DNA of 64,000 bases from Microdochium bolleyi (Eukaryota > Ascomycota > Sordariomycetes > Xylariales > Microdochiaceae): positions 248,001-312,000 of the forward strand of contig KQ964263.1 of the NCBI GenBank assembly GCA_001566295.1. The letters run 5' to 3'. Of the stretch, positions 10,901-21,175 are shown piece by piece. The notes below the pieces were generated by a model. It was not told the origin of the DNA and ran no database searches. It was given only the letters and a program-made list of their open reading frames with translations. The first letter of the stretch is position 1. Every line of letters starts with the position of its first letter. The translations under genes and the position numbers were made by a program.

Positions 10901-11728
10901 ATGGGAGTCACCAATGAAAGGTTAGGTGCCACAGTCACACATGCCGTGGCCACCACAGTCCGAGCATACGACCTATTGTATGAGACGGTCCACGTCTCCA
11001 AGCCGCAAACACTCTTCGTGCCGGATCTGAGGGACAACAGCGATTGCGCCTGCGGTCCAATATCCGGCTGGAACCCTTTCTTGTATTTTCTGGTTGCCAA
11101 CATGGATCTCACACACCTCGGTCCCAGCAGCGCAGTAGCCACCATTCGAAAGAGGTGTCGGAGAATCTTCTCACGTCGCGCAGAATGGTTTGTTGCAGCG
11201 GCACAGTACCAGGACGCGTTCAGATACATGACGTTCGAGGCCTTGTCACTGGAGCATACTACATGCATATTGGCAAGGCCCTACTCGGATGACGAGAGCG
11301 ACGACTACTTCACGGGTGAGGGTGAACAGGACAGATTCGACTTGTTCGAGGGGATAGTGTCTGAGCTTGATAATCTCGTCATCACATGGTTCGACATAGT
11401 GGACCGGAGTGAGTCAGACGAGGAGCAGCCGGCGTGCTCTGGCAACAGCTCGACACTGCTGCACTGCCCATGTGAGAGGTGCGACAGTGTCCAGGGACCG
11501 CCATGGGAGGCATGGCTGGACAAATGGGAGCGGGGTGTGTGCAGGGCGGAGGAGGCTCTCGCGCTCTTGCATCCGCAGGCAGCGGCTGACGGGGCGCGCC
11601 GGGCTGCTGAGGAGCTTGGCGTCGTCTTCTCGCTTGACGAAGTGGACTACGAGAGTTCTTCCGATGCCGAGACCGCAGAATCCAAGGACGAAGAGTATTG
11701 GCATAGGCGTATAGAGGAAATCTCCTGA
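7926..11728 (+). CDS. STAND-type protein: HELO-like N-terminus, coiled coil, ankyrin-like C-terminus, no NACHT
   Basis: Five exons are inferred: 7926-8404, 8455-9520, 9576-9739, 9783-9958 and 10032-11728. The phases agree and give 1193 residues. Residues 1 to about 160 (GAISLGLDVCKGLYLFIDGV and following) match the pattern of the fungal N-terminal domain of STAND proteins, usually fused to a NACHT or ankyrin module. A helical, coiled-coil-rich region follows to about 330. Around 480-515 the segment KLRELHRARKFHPSEVYDGG resembles the entry into an ankyrin array, and near 850-890 ALFSLGFRDIDAPDHDGHSP and WLLEHGA look like ankyrin repeats. The tail is acidic. I see no Walker A or B motif, so it is not a canonical NLR. 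A role in self/non-self recognition or cell-death signalling is inferred from the family only. Confidence 0.75.
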
Positions 11729-13637
11729 GCTAGCATTGAGAACGACCATGCTCGCGAGTTCTAGATAGGAGCACACCACAGACAGGAGTCAATTTCTTTT
11801 GCTCCATATGCACGGCAGTGGCTTCTGCCTGGACGAATACTCTCATCGAATTTGACCAAAGAGCAGGGCAATGATTCAACCGATGGTGTGCAAGTTTCTG
11901 CTTAGCAAGTCGTTGCTAGACGCAGTTATGGGCATAAGCACGAAGGAAAGTCACCTCCGTGTATTGCCGTTGTTAAAAAACAACGGGAAGATCCAAGACA
12001 TACTCCTCGCTCGCGTATCTTCTAGCGTCCGGATCCGCGCCCTGTGGACCCCCCTGAGATGACTATATCGCAGCCACTGGCCATGATATTCATTCACACA
12101 TACAAAGTAGGGCGCTTAATCACTGAATTAGGAAGTACGAAATGTGGGCTCCGAGAGGGGGGCACCAAGCAGAAGCAGACCGGAATGAATTTTCCACGAC
12201 ACTGCAAAAAGCGACCGTGATCCACGGGGCTGCTTCCTGTGAAGCTATGCCGCTCAATGGCTTGATTACCACAGCACACTTGTCTCTCCTGGACCTAAAG
12301 AACGTGCACATGGGTATTGCTTAGCTTAATAACTGGAATCGTCGCCGGTCGTCCTGAGCAAGCCGTTCCTCAGGTTACCATGGACCGGGTCGGGCGAGCG
12401 ATAGGACTTGAGCGACTCAGGCACTCGCGGTTCCTCATGGTTCCTCATGCTTCAGAAGGACGGGGTATGGGGCTGATAATGTGGCGGTGCAGCTGAGCTC
12501 CATCTTTTTGTGATGAGGGCGATGTCAATGCAGGCGGAGCACGAACACGACGAGAATTAGCAGGCTTGGAGATCAGGGCCTGGCTGCCTAACGACGGTGT
12601 CCTGCACCTAACAAATAGCATGTAAAATGAATCACCGCTTTATTCTTCGAGGTTCTCGGAAGAACATCGATCTCGTCCTGGCGTCCAGAAGGGCCCTAAT
12701 CTCGGGGCCGAATACCCATAATTCTCGTCCCAGAGTTCAGCTCTTCTTCTTGGCGGAGCGCGAGAACGTTCGAGCCGCAGGGATGTCCGTCACGTCAACA
12801 TTGAGCTGCATGGCGATCCTACAAGCGGCTACAAGGCCCGAGGGGCCCCATGGAGGCAATGCTTGCCAGGAGGTACAAGGGTGCGCGTGGCAAGGTTCCC
12901 CGGCGCGTAGGTCAGCCGCCACAACGTTGCACTCATCTTAAAATCGCGGAGTGCGGTGGTGCGAAGAAGCGCTTGTATGGGAAAGACTGGGATGTGGCGC
13001 AGACGACCAACATGCTGAATGGGTGGACTTGTATGCTGCCGCCGCTTCTTGTCGAAAACCAGTCGATGGTCAGGCATAGTTGACTGCACTAGAGGCTGTA
13101 CCGATCTTGCTCCGCGATAGCTACTGCTTAGGGTCGAAGGTTTCGGCGGAAGTGTTCGAGAGAGTGTGAGCCACAGCCCTACCAGAGTCTGAGAGGTGAG
13201 CCGCTAAATGACCGTTGACTCTGCTGACGCCATACAGCATACATAGTGGCTCAACGGCCACGGGACGATGTGATCTGTCTCTCTTGAGCGTTCTTCCGCG
13301 ATGAAGGGGCAGCGCATGGATACCCCTGTCCGTCCAGGCAAGCAAGATTGCTCTGGCGCACTCAGCAGCTCTGTACCTGCTTGCACCCTGGTCCTGAATG
13401 TGATCCAACAGCGTGGCTTGCAGGGGAAGATTGGAAAGCGCTATGCTGACATCTGCCAGCCCTGTTCAGCTCTCAGCTGCAGGCAGCCGAGACAGGATCA
13501 CGGAGTTGCACCCATCTACAAATGGCCTGCGATGCCACCTTCCACTCCGGCAACGTTTGTCTTCCCGCACCAGCCCATCGAGCTTTGCCTATCGTCATTC
13601 GTTATCGTCACAGATTCTCCCAAAGGCATCTCTCAAC
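11729..13637. other. Gene-poor stretch of 1.9 kb
   Basis: Small reading frames occur on both strands, the longest near 12627-12941, but none has a recognisable domain, signal peptide or paired splice sites. I see no transposon ends or long repeats. The last 100 bp are probably promoter and leader for the surface protein. Confidence 0.5.
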
Positions 13638-15421
13638 ATGAAGGTCTCCCGTAACTTGCTCCTCGTGGCCTTGATTGGCTTGACCGAGGCCAAGCCATGC
13701 AGCAAGGTCACTCGCTCCAGCTCGTTGGTGAGCACGACGACGACCACGGTCCCGTCATCATACGTTCCTTACTCCACGCTCTCGTCGACTCCCTGCCTGA
13801 CCTCATCACTCTCGGCCTCTTCGGCGACTTCGTCGTCTTCAACTTCCGAGACGTCCTCGGCTAGTCTCTCTGAAACCTCCTCTTCCTCGTCGTCTTGGAC
13901 ATCGTCATCAGCTTCGTCGGAAACTTCCTTGACAGTCTCCGAGAGTTCGTCTCCCACAGTTCCGGAGACCTCTTCCTCTGCTACTTCCTCAGGAACCTCT
14001 TCAGCCGCGACATCATCAGAAACCTCTTCATCTGCGACGTCATCGGAGACGTCTTCCTCTGCCACTTCCTCGGAAACCTCTTCCTCTACGACGGCATCAG
14101 AGACGTCTTCCTCTGCGACCTCTTCGGAGACAATTTCCTCCACCTCTTCGTCCGCGAGCTCTTCAACCACCCCAACTCCTACAGATGTCTGCTTGGAAGG
14201 TAAATCGAAAGTTCACTCATGTAATCATACTTGCCCGCTAATAGTTGTCACATAATAGCGCTTCAAACCCAGGGTGATGTCGCTGTCGCAGACTGCTCGT
14301 CGCGCCTTGTCACCACGGTGACTCCTTTCCCTGTCATTATCACAGAAGTCACGACAGTCACCTCCATCGTCAGCACTCTGGACTCTACCTTCTTCACGGA
14401 GACCACCACGACAACGGGCACCACGGAGACCTCACTCTTCACGAGCGTTGAGATCGTCACCGCCACGGCCACCAGCACGGCCGTAGCCCAGACCACCACA
14501 GTCGCCACCTCCACCAGCACCTCATTTGTCCGCGGACCGACCACTACCACGTGGAACTTTGGCCCCACAGCCGTTCTCGCCCGCGGTATCGAAGCTCGGC
14601 AGACATTGACAGCGCTGCCAGACTACGCTGCCGAGGCCTGCGAGTCAGAAGAGCAGTACGAGTCTGCATGCTCTGTGATTGGCGTGCAGTCGACGACCAT
14701 CACCGCACCCACGCCCACCATCACCGCCATCAACACGATCATTGAGCCGCTTACCACGACTTGGACTACCGTTTCGAGCACCCAGACAGACGTCGCCGTA
14801 GTCACAGCCACCGAGTCCACGACCACCATCACCACCTCCACTGCGACCATCACGACTCTCGCCACCTCCACGAACACCCAGACCTCAACCTCCATCGTGC
14901 GCACCACGACCACGTCGACCACCACGATCGAGAACCTCTGCCGCCCGACCGGAACCCGCTTCAGACTCCCTGTCGTCATCCCTGGCGCAGGCCCTGGCCA
15001 GCGCAACTATCTCAGCGTCAGCTCCAACGGCCAGATCATCGCCCAGAACTTGCCTGCCAACCCGAGTGCCGAACAGCGCCGCCGCTCTTCATTCGAGATC
15101 ACCAGAGACCGATCACTCCAGGGCATGTGGGGAATCCTGATCCCATGGGTGTCGTCGTACTCCACCAGCCCTGCTCCGGGGGCGACTGTGCTGCTCCAGC
15201 TTAACACCCAAGGCACGACCGATCTCAACGTCGCGCTCGGCAGAGCGCGCAATGTCTTCACCTGCATCGACCGCACCACCAACGTCGTCCGGCTGTTCGA
15301 TGGCCTCGGACGGCAGAACTTGGCTGTCTGTGGGCAGAGCAACCAGCTCGCCATCTCCAGTGGTGACGGGTCAGACCGGGCCACTTGCAAGCCCGTGACT
15401 GTCACCGCGGAGATCCTCTGA
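13638..15421 (+). CDS. Secreted Ser/Thr-rich cell-surface protein
   Basis: Two exons, 13638-14199 and 14259-15421, encode 574 residues. The start is MKVSRNLLLVALIGLTEA, a clear signal peptide. Residues about 30-180 are an almost uninterrupted Ser/Thr tract built from degenerate units such as SSSATSSETS. Residues about 200-430 alternate Thr/Val-rich beta-type repeats (TTVTP, TITTSTATI) with an intervening segment. The C-terminal part contains FRLPVVIPGAGPGQRNYLSV and four late cysteines. The composition implies heavy O-mannosylation and location in the wall or outside the cell. No hydrophobic GPI tail is visible. I do not recognise the C-terminal module. The Ser tract gives rise to spurious open frames on the opposite strand. 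Confidence 0.85.
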
Positions 15422-16579
15422 GCCGAGTTGGTCGGCTCTCCTTGTCTTGTACGGGATAGTGGGCATTCTCAGGCCACCCAGTTCGGTTGCTACTGGCGGC
15501 AATGAATGTAACTTCATCTCATGATCGATAGATGGTCTGAAGAGCTGTCTCCTTCAAACACCATACAGGTTTAATATTTAATGTTTGAGTACGATGCAAC
15601 AGTGCAGGCCCATTTGAATAACGTGAAATATGTTCTACGGATAAGCAACGCAAAACAAATCCCAGGGTGCAAGGTAGTCGTACCTGAACAGACGACAGGA
15701 TAGCGAATGGTGAGTGAAGGTAGACACGAACTCAATAGAATCGATCCGCGTGTGATCCTGGGCTCCCGTAACATGTCATGAGGTTGGGCATCAGGAGACG
15801 TCTTCGTATAGATCGACTCCCTCCCGCAAGGGGTAACAAGCTGCGTCAAAACGCAACGGACTCGGCAAAGGGAATTTGGCCCAAGATCAAGCCGGCACAT
15901 TCGCTGTGTCAATAGGGCCTGACAGGTCAGGTTATCTGGCCGCGACCAAATAGCCGATGGCCCTGGTCCGGGGGCCGGATGCTTGGCAGGTCCGCGCCCT
16001 CCCCCTTGCAGGATCCTGCCTGTGCCCGCCAGTCCCAACTATCCACTCAGTACGGACATCACCGCCGGTGCTGGTCAATGACATGGTTGCCGGCCAACAG
16101 TGGGGGTTTGCTCGTTCTTGTGAGGTCCCGTGCGAAATGCGATGTCACTGCAGCAAAAGCCTGACCAACAATGTTTGCTATGATACGTAAGCAGATTTGG
16201 TGACCCATCCCCATCATTGACCCACAGGAGCAGGTGTGCATTCGTAGAGCGGTGTAAGGTGCGCAACACGGCTGTATTTGGGGCGTTTGCTGATGTGCGT
16301 GACGGGGAAATTCAAGAACTACTCCAATATCTCTAATTACGACTCGCGGGTGTCGAGTGAGGCTGTTGTTCGACGAGGCCTCGCCGAGCAAGGTGTAATT
16401 GTTCTGTCCCAGTCCCAACACTGATGAAGACCACAGTAGCCTTCTATATAAACTCGATAATATCCGTCTCCCAGAACGTCGGATGATCAACCAGAACCAA
16501 ACACCCACCTTTTCCCCTCTCTCAGCACCAACAATTTCGGGAAACGGCTTCGTCTTTTCTCCTCTTAAGGTATTTCAAG
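15422..16579. other. Intergenic region upstream of SSP1
   Basis: No supported gene in 1.16 kb. A TATA-like TATATAA lies at 16445-16451, about 130 bp before the SSP1 start, and suggests a defined promoter. Confidence 0.5.
16445..16451 (+). promoter_or_regulatory. TATA-like box upstream of SSP1
   Basis: TATATAA stands about 130 bp before the start of the secreted Cys-rich gene, a usual fungal distance. Inferred from motif and spacing only. Confidence 0.45.
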
Positions 16580-17146
16580 ATGTATCTCCCCTCCACCCTC
16601 ACCACCATTTCGGTCCTCCCTGTGACCGCGCTGGCACTTGACCTGCGCTTCTTCCTACATACTAGGGGCTGCGCCGGATCCTCCGTGGCCTGCAACAACG
16701 CCCCTCCCAATATGTGCTATTCCATGAATGACCAAACCAACGGCGCTGTTGTTTTCGAAAACATCCCCGCTCCGTGGACCAAGTGCCACGTCGAGTCTTG
16801 AAGGGTGGAGGCTGCTGAATGCTCCTCGGCAGTGCCACAGCCGTTTCACCAGGTGTCTGCTTCGGCGGCGATCATGACCAGCAGCCTTCCGGGATGTGTT
16901 ACAGATTCATCAATGGCAGGGCAAAGACGGGCGTCGCGCCTGCGGAGCTGGGGCAAGCGGCTCCCGGCGAGGAATGTGTGCGGGTAAACCAACTTGTCCT
17001 TGCGGACGGGGCGGAGTACAACCTCGAGAGCGTGGATACCATTTACTCCGAGATGGTAAGCCGCTTCCATTGTTGTTTTTCGACACGAATCATTGAGCCC
17101 CTGAGTACACTGAACCATAAACCTGACATTTTTCGCTCCGCAGTGA
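16580..17146 (+). CDS. SSP1: small secreted Cys-rich protein, possibly decaying
   Basis: The proposed exons are 16580-16782, 16833-17055 and 17144-17146 (stop codon only), giving 142 residues. MYLPSTLTTISVLPVTALA is a signal peptide. The mature part starts LDLRFFLHTRGCAGSSVAC and shares the spacing C-x6-C-x7-C with SSP2 at 17895 and SSP3 at 35555. Read directly, the first exon meets TGA at 16799. A GT..AG segment (16783-16832) containing CTGAA restores the frame, but the same segment is coding in SSP2. It is thus either a recently formed intron or a frameshift. The last intron starts right after SEM; an acceptor at 17143 leads straight into TGA. A later acceptor at about 17280 with a longer tail is possible. 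No known domain is recognised. Confidence 0.6.
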
Positions 17147-17894
17147 GTATCACCCGGCAGCCTTGGGGCTGTCTCGAAAGCCACGTCCTCATCATTGCCA
17201 GAGAGTTGGCTGCGCCGCACCTCTCCGGTCCCCCAAAATACAAATGAAGTCCATTGCTAATCGCGTTCCTCTGATGTAGCATCAAGCTAGTGAAGGCCGT
17301 CGATGTCAGCACCATGGCACTCGACAGCGAGTTCGGCACCGCCTTGATGGGAAGGAAGCGATCGGTGAAGCAAGGACTGACGGCTGACAGTGCTCCATGA
17401 GTCACTTGCTGCTGTATCCCATCTCCTCATAAGCCAAGGAGTAGTCTTACCGAGCCCACTGCCGGGCATCAGATGAGGGCCGGTCTGGGCCACCAGGGGC
17501 GAGTGATGTTCCACGAAGCTGGGTTGGCGAAGCTCCACGAGGAGAAATGCATATCTCACGATGCACGCGGTATAGTACTTGTTGGAGAGCTTACAGGAGA
17601 TGGCAAAAGTCCCGACGTTGCTCATAACCTATAACGCTTGTCATGTAACACAAATGTGACAAGTCAAAGACTACGCGCATCAAAAGGCGAAGTTTATGAG
17701 ATAGTGCGACATGGCACCAGCAGCATCACACATATGGTCCAGTGATCGTGTTCGAATGAGCGATGATGTTTGCAAGGTGCCTATATTATTGCTCCTGCCC
17801 CGCGCCGCTGTCGCTTTCGATGTCGTTGCAAACCATGGGCATCACCATTATTAGAGGCACTTCCACGAAACCTTACAACGGCAGACGACTCATC
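17147..17894. other. Region between SSP1 and SSP2
   Basis: It includes a stretch at 17281-17400 that resembles the region just after SSP2 (GATGT..CATGGCACT), so it may be an alternative last exon of SSP1 or its conserved 3' flank. Otherwise no supported feature is seen. Confidence 0.4.
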
Positions 17895-18461
17895 ATGTAC
17901 AAACGACACTCTCTCCTTCACAGCATTCTGCTCGCCGTGACTTTTCCCATGGTCTTCGCCGTCGACCTGCGTCTCTACCTTTCCTCCACCGTCTGCTCGG
18001 GCGTCTACATCGCCTGCGAGGCGCGCGATCCAAAGGACTGCTGCGGGCTGGGCGACACCAGCAGCACTGCGCAGTCTGTGTCTTGGGAGGGAATCCCCTC
18101 GGAGTGGCTGCTACTGCTCGAGTCATACAAGGGCGGCAACTGCACGGAGTCGCTTCAGTCCGACGTTTCCAACACGCGGACGAGCGTGTGTGCCTCAGGA
18201 AGGGGCGGGTACACGGGACTGAGCTACACGTTGTTCTCGACGCTGGGGCTAGAAGAGGAGAGAAAGGGAGGTTGTCGGAATTTGGGTTTAGAGAGAGGAG
18301 AGATGTTGGACATTGGGGCTGGAAGCAAGTGCAGGAGAGCTGACGTGCTGATCTTGGAGGACGGTACAAGGCATGAGCTAGGAGGGCTGGCTGGGCCAAA
18401 CTACTCGGATGTCGTGAGCTCCGTGCAGAGCGGTGACGTGGCAGCGGTCCTCCTAGGCTGA
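17895..18461 (+). CDS. SSP2: small secreted Cys-rich protein, tandem paralogue of SSP1
   Basis: One open frame encodes 188 residues from the ATG at 17895. The frame is open for 44 more codons upstream, but the hydrophobic signal sequence HSLLHSILLAVTFPMVFA and the alignment with SSP1 favour the later start. The mature part begins VDLRLYLSSTVCSGVYIAC and has eight cysteines, including a CC pair at DPKDCCGLG. C-x6-C-x7-CC matches SSP1 and SSP3. The segment ESYKGGNCTESLQ is coding here while the matching SSP1 segment is disrupted. At the point where SSP1 and SSP3 have an intron, SSP2 has NYSDV followed by gtgagc, so a spliced, different C-terminus is possible. Secretion is well supported; the function is unknown. 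Confidence 0.75.
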   Translation: MYKRHSLLHSILLAVTFPMVFAVDLRLYLSSTVCSGVYIACEARDPKDCCGLGDTSSTAQSVSWEGIPSEWLLLLESYKGGNCTESLQSDVSNTRTSVCASGRGGYTGLSYTLFSTLGLEEERKGGCRNLGLERGEMLDIGAGSKCRRADVLILEDGTRHELGGLAGPNYSDVVSSVQSGDVAAVLLG

Positions 18462-18927
18462 TGTTACGTCGACATGGCACTGGTGAGCTCGAGCAATGTC
18501 GCCCAAGCTCCCTATAGAACAACAAGCTGTCAGCTTTTGGCGACGCACTTCAAGTGCAGGCAGCCACATGCTCGCGATCAGACTAAGGAAGACCTAGACT
18601 ATATTTACTCGTCCAGCGTACGGTCCCAGAATGGATGGCTCAAGAGGTCAAGACATGGGAGGGGAACTGAGATGACCAGATAGATACAAATTGGCTTCAT
18701 CCTCAGGGGCGTTTCTTGTTTGTTGTGCCAAGAGTTCGGATAGCGTTACTGTTGCGCTGCGTCGAACGTGATGTCATGTTTTTTAAGATCACGCGATAAA
18801 ACAGTGGCAAGCGATGTTGCTACTTCGAATGGTTTATTGGAAGCCGTCCGAAAATTCTTCGACAGAGAAACATCGTTCATCGGTCCAAACATAAATCCTC
18901 CCTCATGGAGACGATGCGTCTGAGGCC
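18462..18927. other. Convergent spacer between SSP2 and the SRPBCC-like gene
   Basis: No gene is supported. A short frame starting MALVSSSNV at 18474 resembles the putative SSP1 tail and may belong to the 3' end of SSP2. Confidence 0.4.
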
Positions 18928-19719
18928 TCACGCATCATCCAACTGGTGGTCCGCGTGCCACCTCTCCTCAACATATTTCTTCAGCTCAGCGCCTTGCCTG
19001 TCGAAAAGAATCTGCAGCCGACCCTGGTACGCCTTGATCACGTCAGACAGCGGGTCGTCATAGTAAGTCTCGTACGAGACATACCGCGTCCACACCTTCC
19101 CCTTTCCCCCAGGCCCTTTCCCTTCTACCGGCGTTAGGATATTCGGATGCTCCGCGATCACGAACCCGCCCTCGATATACGTGTCCGACCTCCACGTATT
19201 CATCAGGAACCGCGACTTCCCGCGCGGCTTCCCCTGCAGGACCGTGACGGCCTCGACGCTCTCGCCCACGGTCGGGTCGTCATCCCCGAGCATCCCTGCG
19301 ATCGAGAAGTTCATCGGCATCCCGACGTACACGTCGCGCGGGGTGTGCGTGACGTTGGCTGGATACGCGTACACCCGCGTGACGAAGGAGTTCCAGAGCG
19401 GGTACCTGTCGAAGTCGATGAGGGTGTCGTACACGAAGCGCGGGGGCGCGCGGATGGTGAGCTCGGCGCACATCATCCAGGCGCGGTTGTTGAAGCCGTA
19501 GGTCGGGGTGGGCAGGGTCGCGTTGGGGTTGGAGGGCGAGCAGCGGAGGGTGCCCCAATCGAAATCGCCGAGCAAGCCATTGTTATCGCTGTTGTGAGGC
19601 GGTGGAGGAAGGGGAGCTGCTGCTGCTGCTGCTGCTGTTGCTGCTGATGCGAGAAGCAGAGGCAGGATGCTGGTGATTGTCAGCTTCATCTTGGCTGATG
19701 AGACAGGCTTTTGGACCAT
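18928..19719 (-). CDS. Secreted SRPBCC/START-like protein
   Basis: The intronless frame encodes 263 residues. The second Met (19689) starts a strong signal peptide, MKLTITSILPLLLASAATA, so it may be the true start; this would give 253 residues. The signal peptide runs into a poly-Ala stretch encoded by a GCT repeat. The remainder reads like a helix-grip SRPBCC domain of the polyketide-cyclase type: AELTIRAPPRFVYDTLIDFD, then RYPLWNSFV, VYVGMPMNFSI and a C-terminal helix YQGRLQILFDRQGAELKKYV. The pattern RAP..VYDTL.D...YP.WNSF is typical of small lipophilic-ligand binders. A secreted version is less common. The ligand is unknown. Confidence 0.75.
   Translation of the reverse strand: MVQKPVSSAKMKLTITSILPLLLASAATAAAAAAAPLPPPPHNSDNNGLLGDFDWGTLRCSPSNPNATLPTPTYGFNNRAWMMCAELTIRAPPRFVYDTLIDFDRYPLWNSFVTRVYAYPANVTHTPRDVYVGMPMNFSIAGMLGDDDPTVGESVEAVTVLQGKPRGKSRFLMNTWRSDTYIEGGFVIAEHPNILTPVEGKGPGGKGKVWTRYVSYETYYDDPLSDVIKAYQGRLQILFDRQGAELKKYVEERWHADHQLDDA
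19616..19647. repeat. GCT/GCA trinucleotide repeat coding poly-Ala
   Basis: About ten consecutive or near-consecutive CTG units lie inside the signal-peptide region of the SRPBCC-like gene and encode Ala on the minus strand. Length variation would change the signal peptide. Confidence 0.8.
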
Positions 19720-21175
19720 GTAAGCTTGGGACTAGAGAGCGAATGGCCGAACGGAAGGGCGAGGGCAGATCGCACAGCTATGTAGAGAAAGCTTCTCGTG
19801 TCGCTACACCGCAACACATGGAGTCTGTGCACCTGCAGGCCGAGCATGCATGCACGATGCCTCAGCTATCAGCTCCCCAGCGGTGCCCCTCACCGAACAA
19901 CGATGCGAGATGCTTTCGCATCTAGATCTGATAGGTCCGTGTCGCTGTCTCTACCAGCCCGCATGTCTTGGGCGTCGCACTGCATGTTTCGGCGTGGTCT
20001 GGCCACATCTAGACCCCGAAGCATACGTGGGTGTAAGATGCACGCCTATCTCTGGTCCACAAGCTCCATGAGGAAGGCCGAACTTGAGATGGCCTGGGGG
20101 CTCACAGAGGGCCAGAAGCAGATCGTGCAGCCTCGCTCGCGACAGTTGCGGCTCACAAAGGCACGATGATGCTATGCGATAGCAATAGGCTGACACCGAT
20201 ATTACGCCCTTCCGATCAAAGCCCCTGTTCGCATCATGCAGCATTGGCTCCTGCGTCGTTGCGCTGCAGACCGAACCAGCTTGGAATGCCCACAGGTCTA
20301 CGCTTTCAATTCGATGCTCTTTTTCCCGGTGGGCGCGGACTCTGCTGGCGACCGAACCTACGGGGAAGGAAAACAGCAGTACACGACTCACCCATCGGCG
20401 GTCTCCTCTTTCCATTTGGCAGTCATTGACGTCTAGCACTGACCCACGCCGCCCATTGCATTTGGAAAACGAGGCTTGTTCCCGTGGGACCACGTGCGCT
20501 TAGCTGTGCCGCCCTGCCGGCTATCCCGGATGAACGACCGACAAGATCAGATAATAATCCCGTCGGGTCAGTCGAGACGAGCTGCCAGGGGGGCGTCCGG
20601 AACGCGCTAATCTTATCAGATTGATCAAAGTTTTCTGCTTGGCGCATGCTAAACGGCCCGCTAGGCTACGTGTAGGCATCCTTCCACGAGTGCCCCTTGT
20701 TCGTGATCCACATAGCTGAAGCCAGTTCCACGGACAACGAGGCCTTGTTCAGTCTAGCATGGAAGATTCGCAGTCGAGATTTTGTTGCCAGACGGCTTCT
20801 CCCGTGTGGCCAGAAGAGCTACCACACGTGGCCCAAACATGAGCCCATTCCTGACAACCATAGCTCCGGACAACTGCCGAATCTTGCAGCAGAATCGTTC
20901 GAGATCATGCTCGACTCGGCCGAATCCGAGGCGCAAGACCCCTGTCGACTAGTGCGTCCTGTTGCCCGTGTTATGGAGAATGCCGAGGATATCCCTGCCA
21001 TGGGAAAAACCCTCAACCCCCTACGTACCTAGTTACTGCCCATCCCGAGTGGCTCCGACTGCGGACTCGCCGAAGTGCGGAACTTATTAAAAGGACCCCC
21101 ATCTTCCGTCTGACTTCTGTACTGCGGTTCTCTGCTCTCGCGACCCCCCACGGCTATCAGCACTCACTGCCCATC
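19720..21175. other. Intergenic region between divergent genes
   Basis: This 1.46-kb region separates the SRPBCC-like gene and the MFS gene, transcribed outward, so it should hold both promoters. A 111-codon frame at 20697-21032 has no domain or signal sequence. I see nothing else. Confidence 0.5.

Noticed and set aside
13769..14170. Acidic 133-codon minus-strand frame inside the Ser-rich tract
   Set aside because: Reverse complement of TCC/TCG/TCT serine codons gives Glu/Asp/Val runs; repeat artefact.
20697..21032. 111-codon plus-strand frame
   Set aside because: No domain, no signal peptide, lies in the promoter region of the MFS gene.
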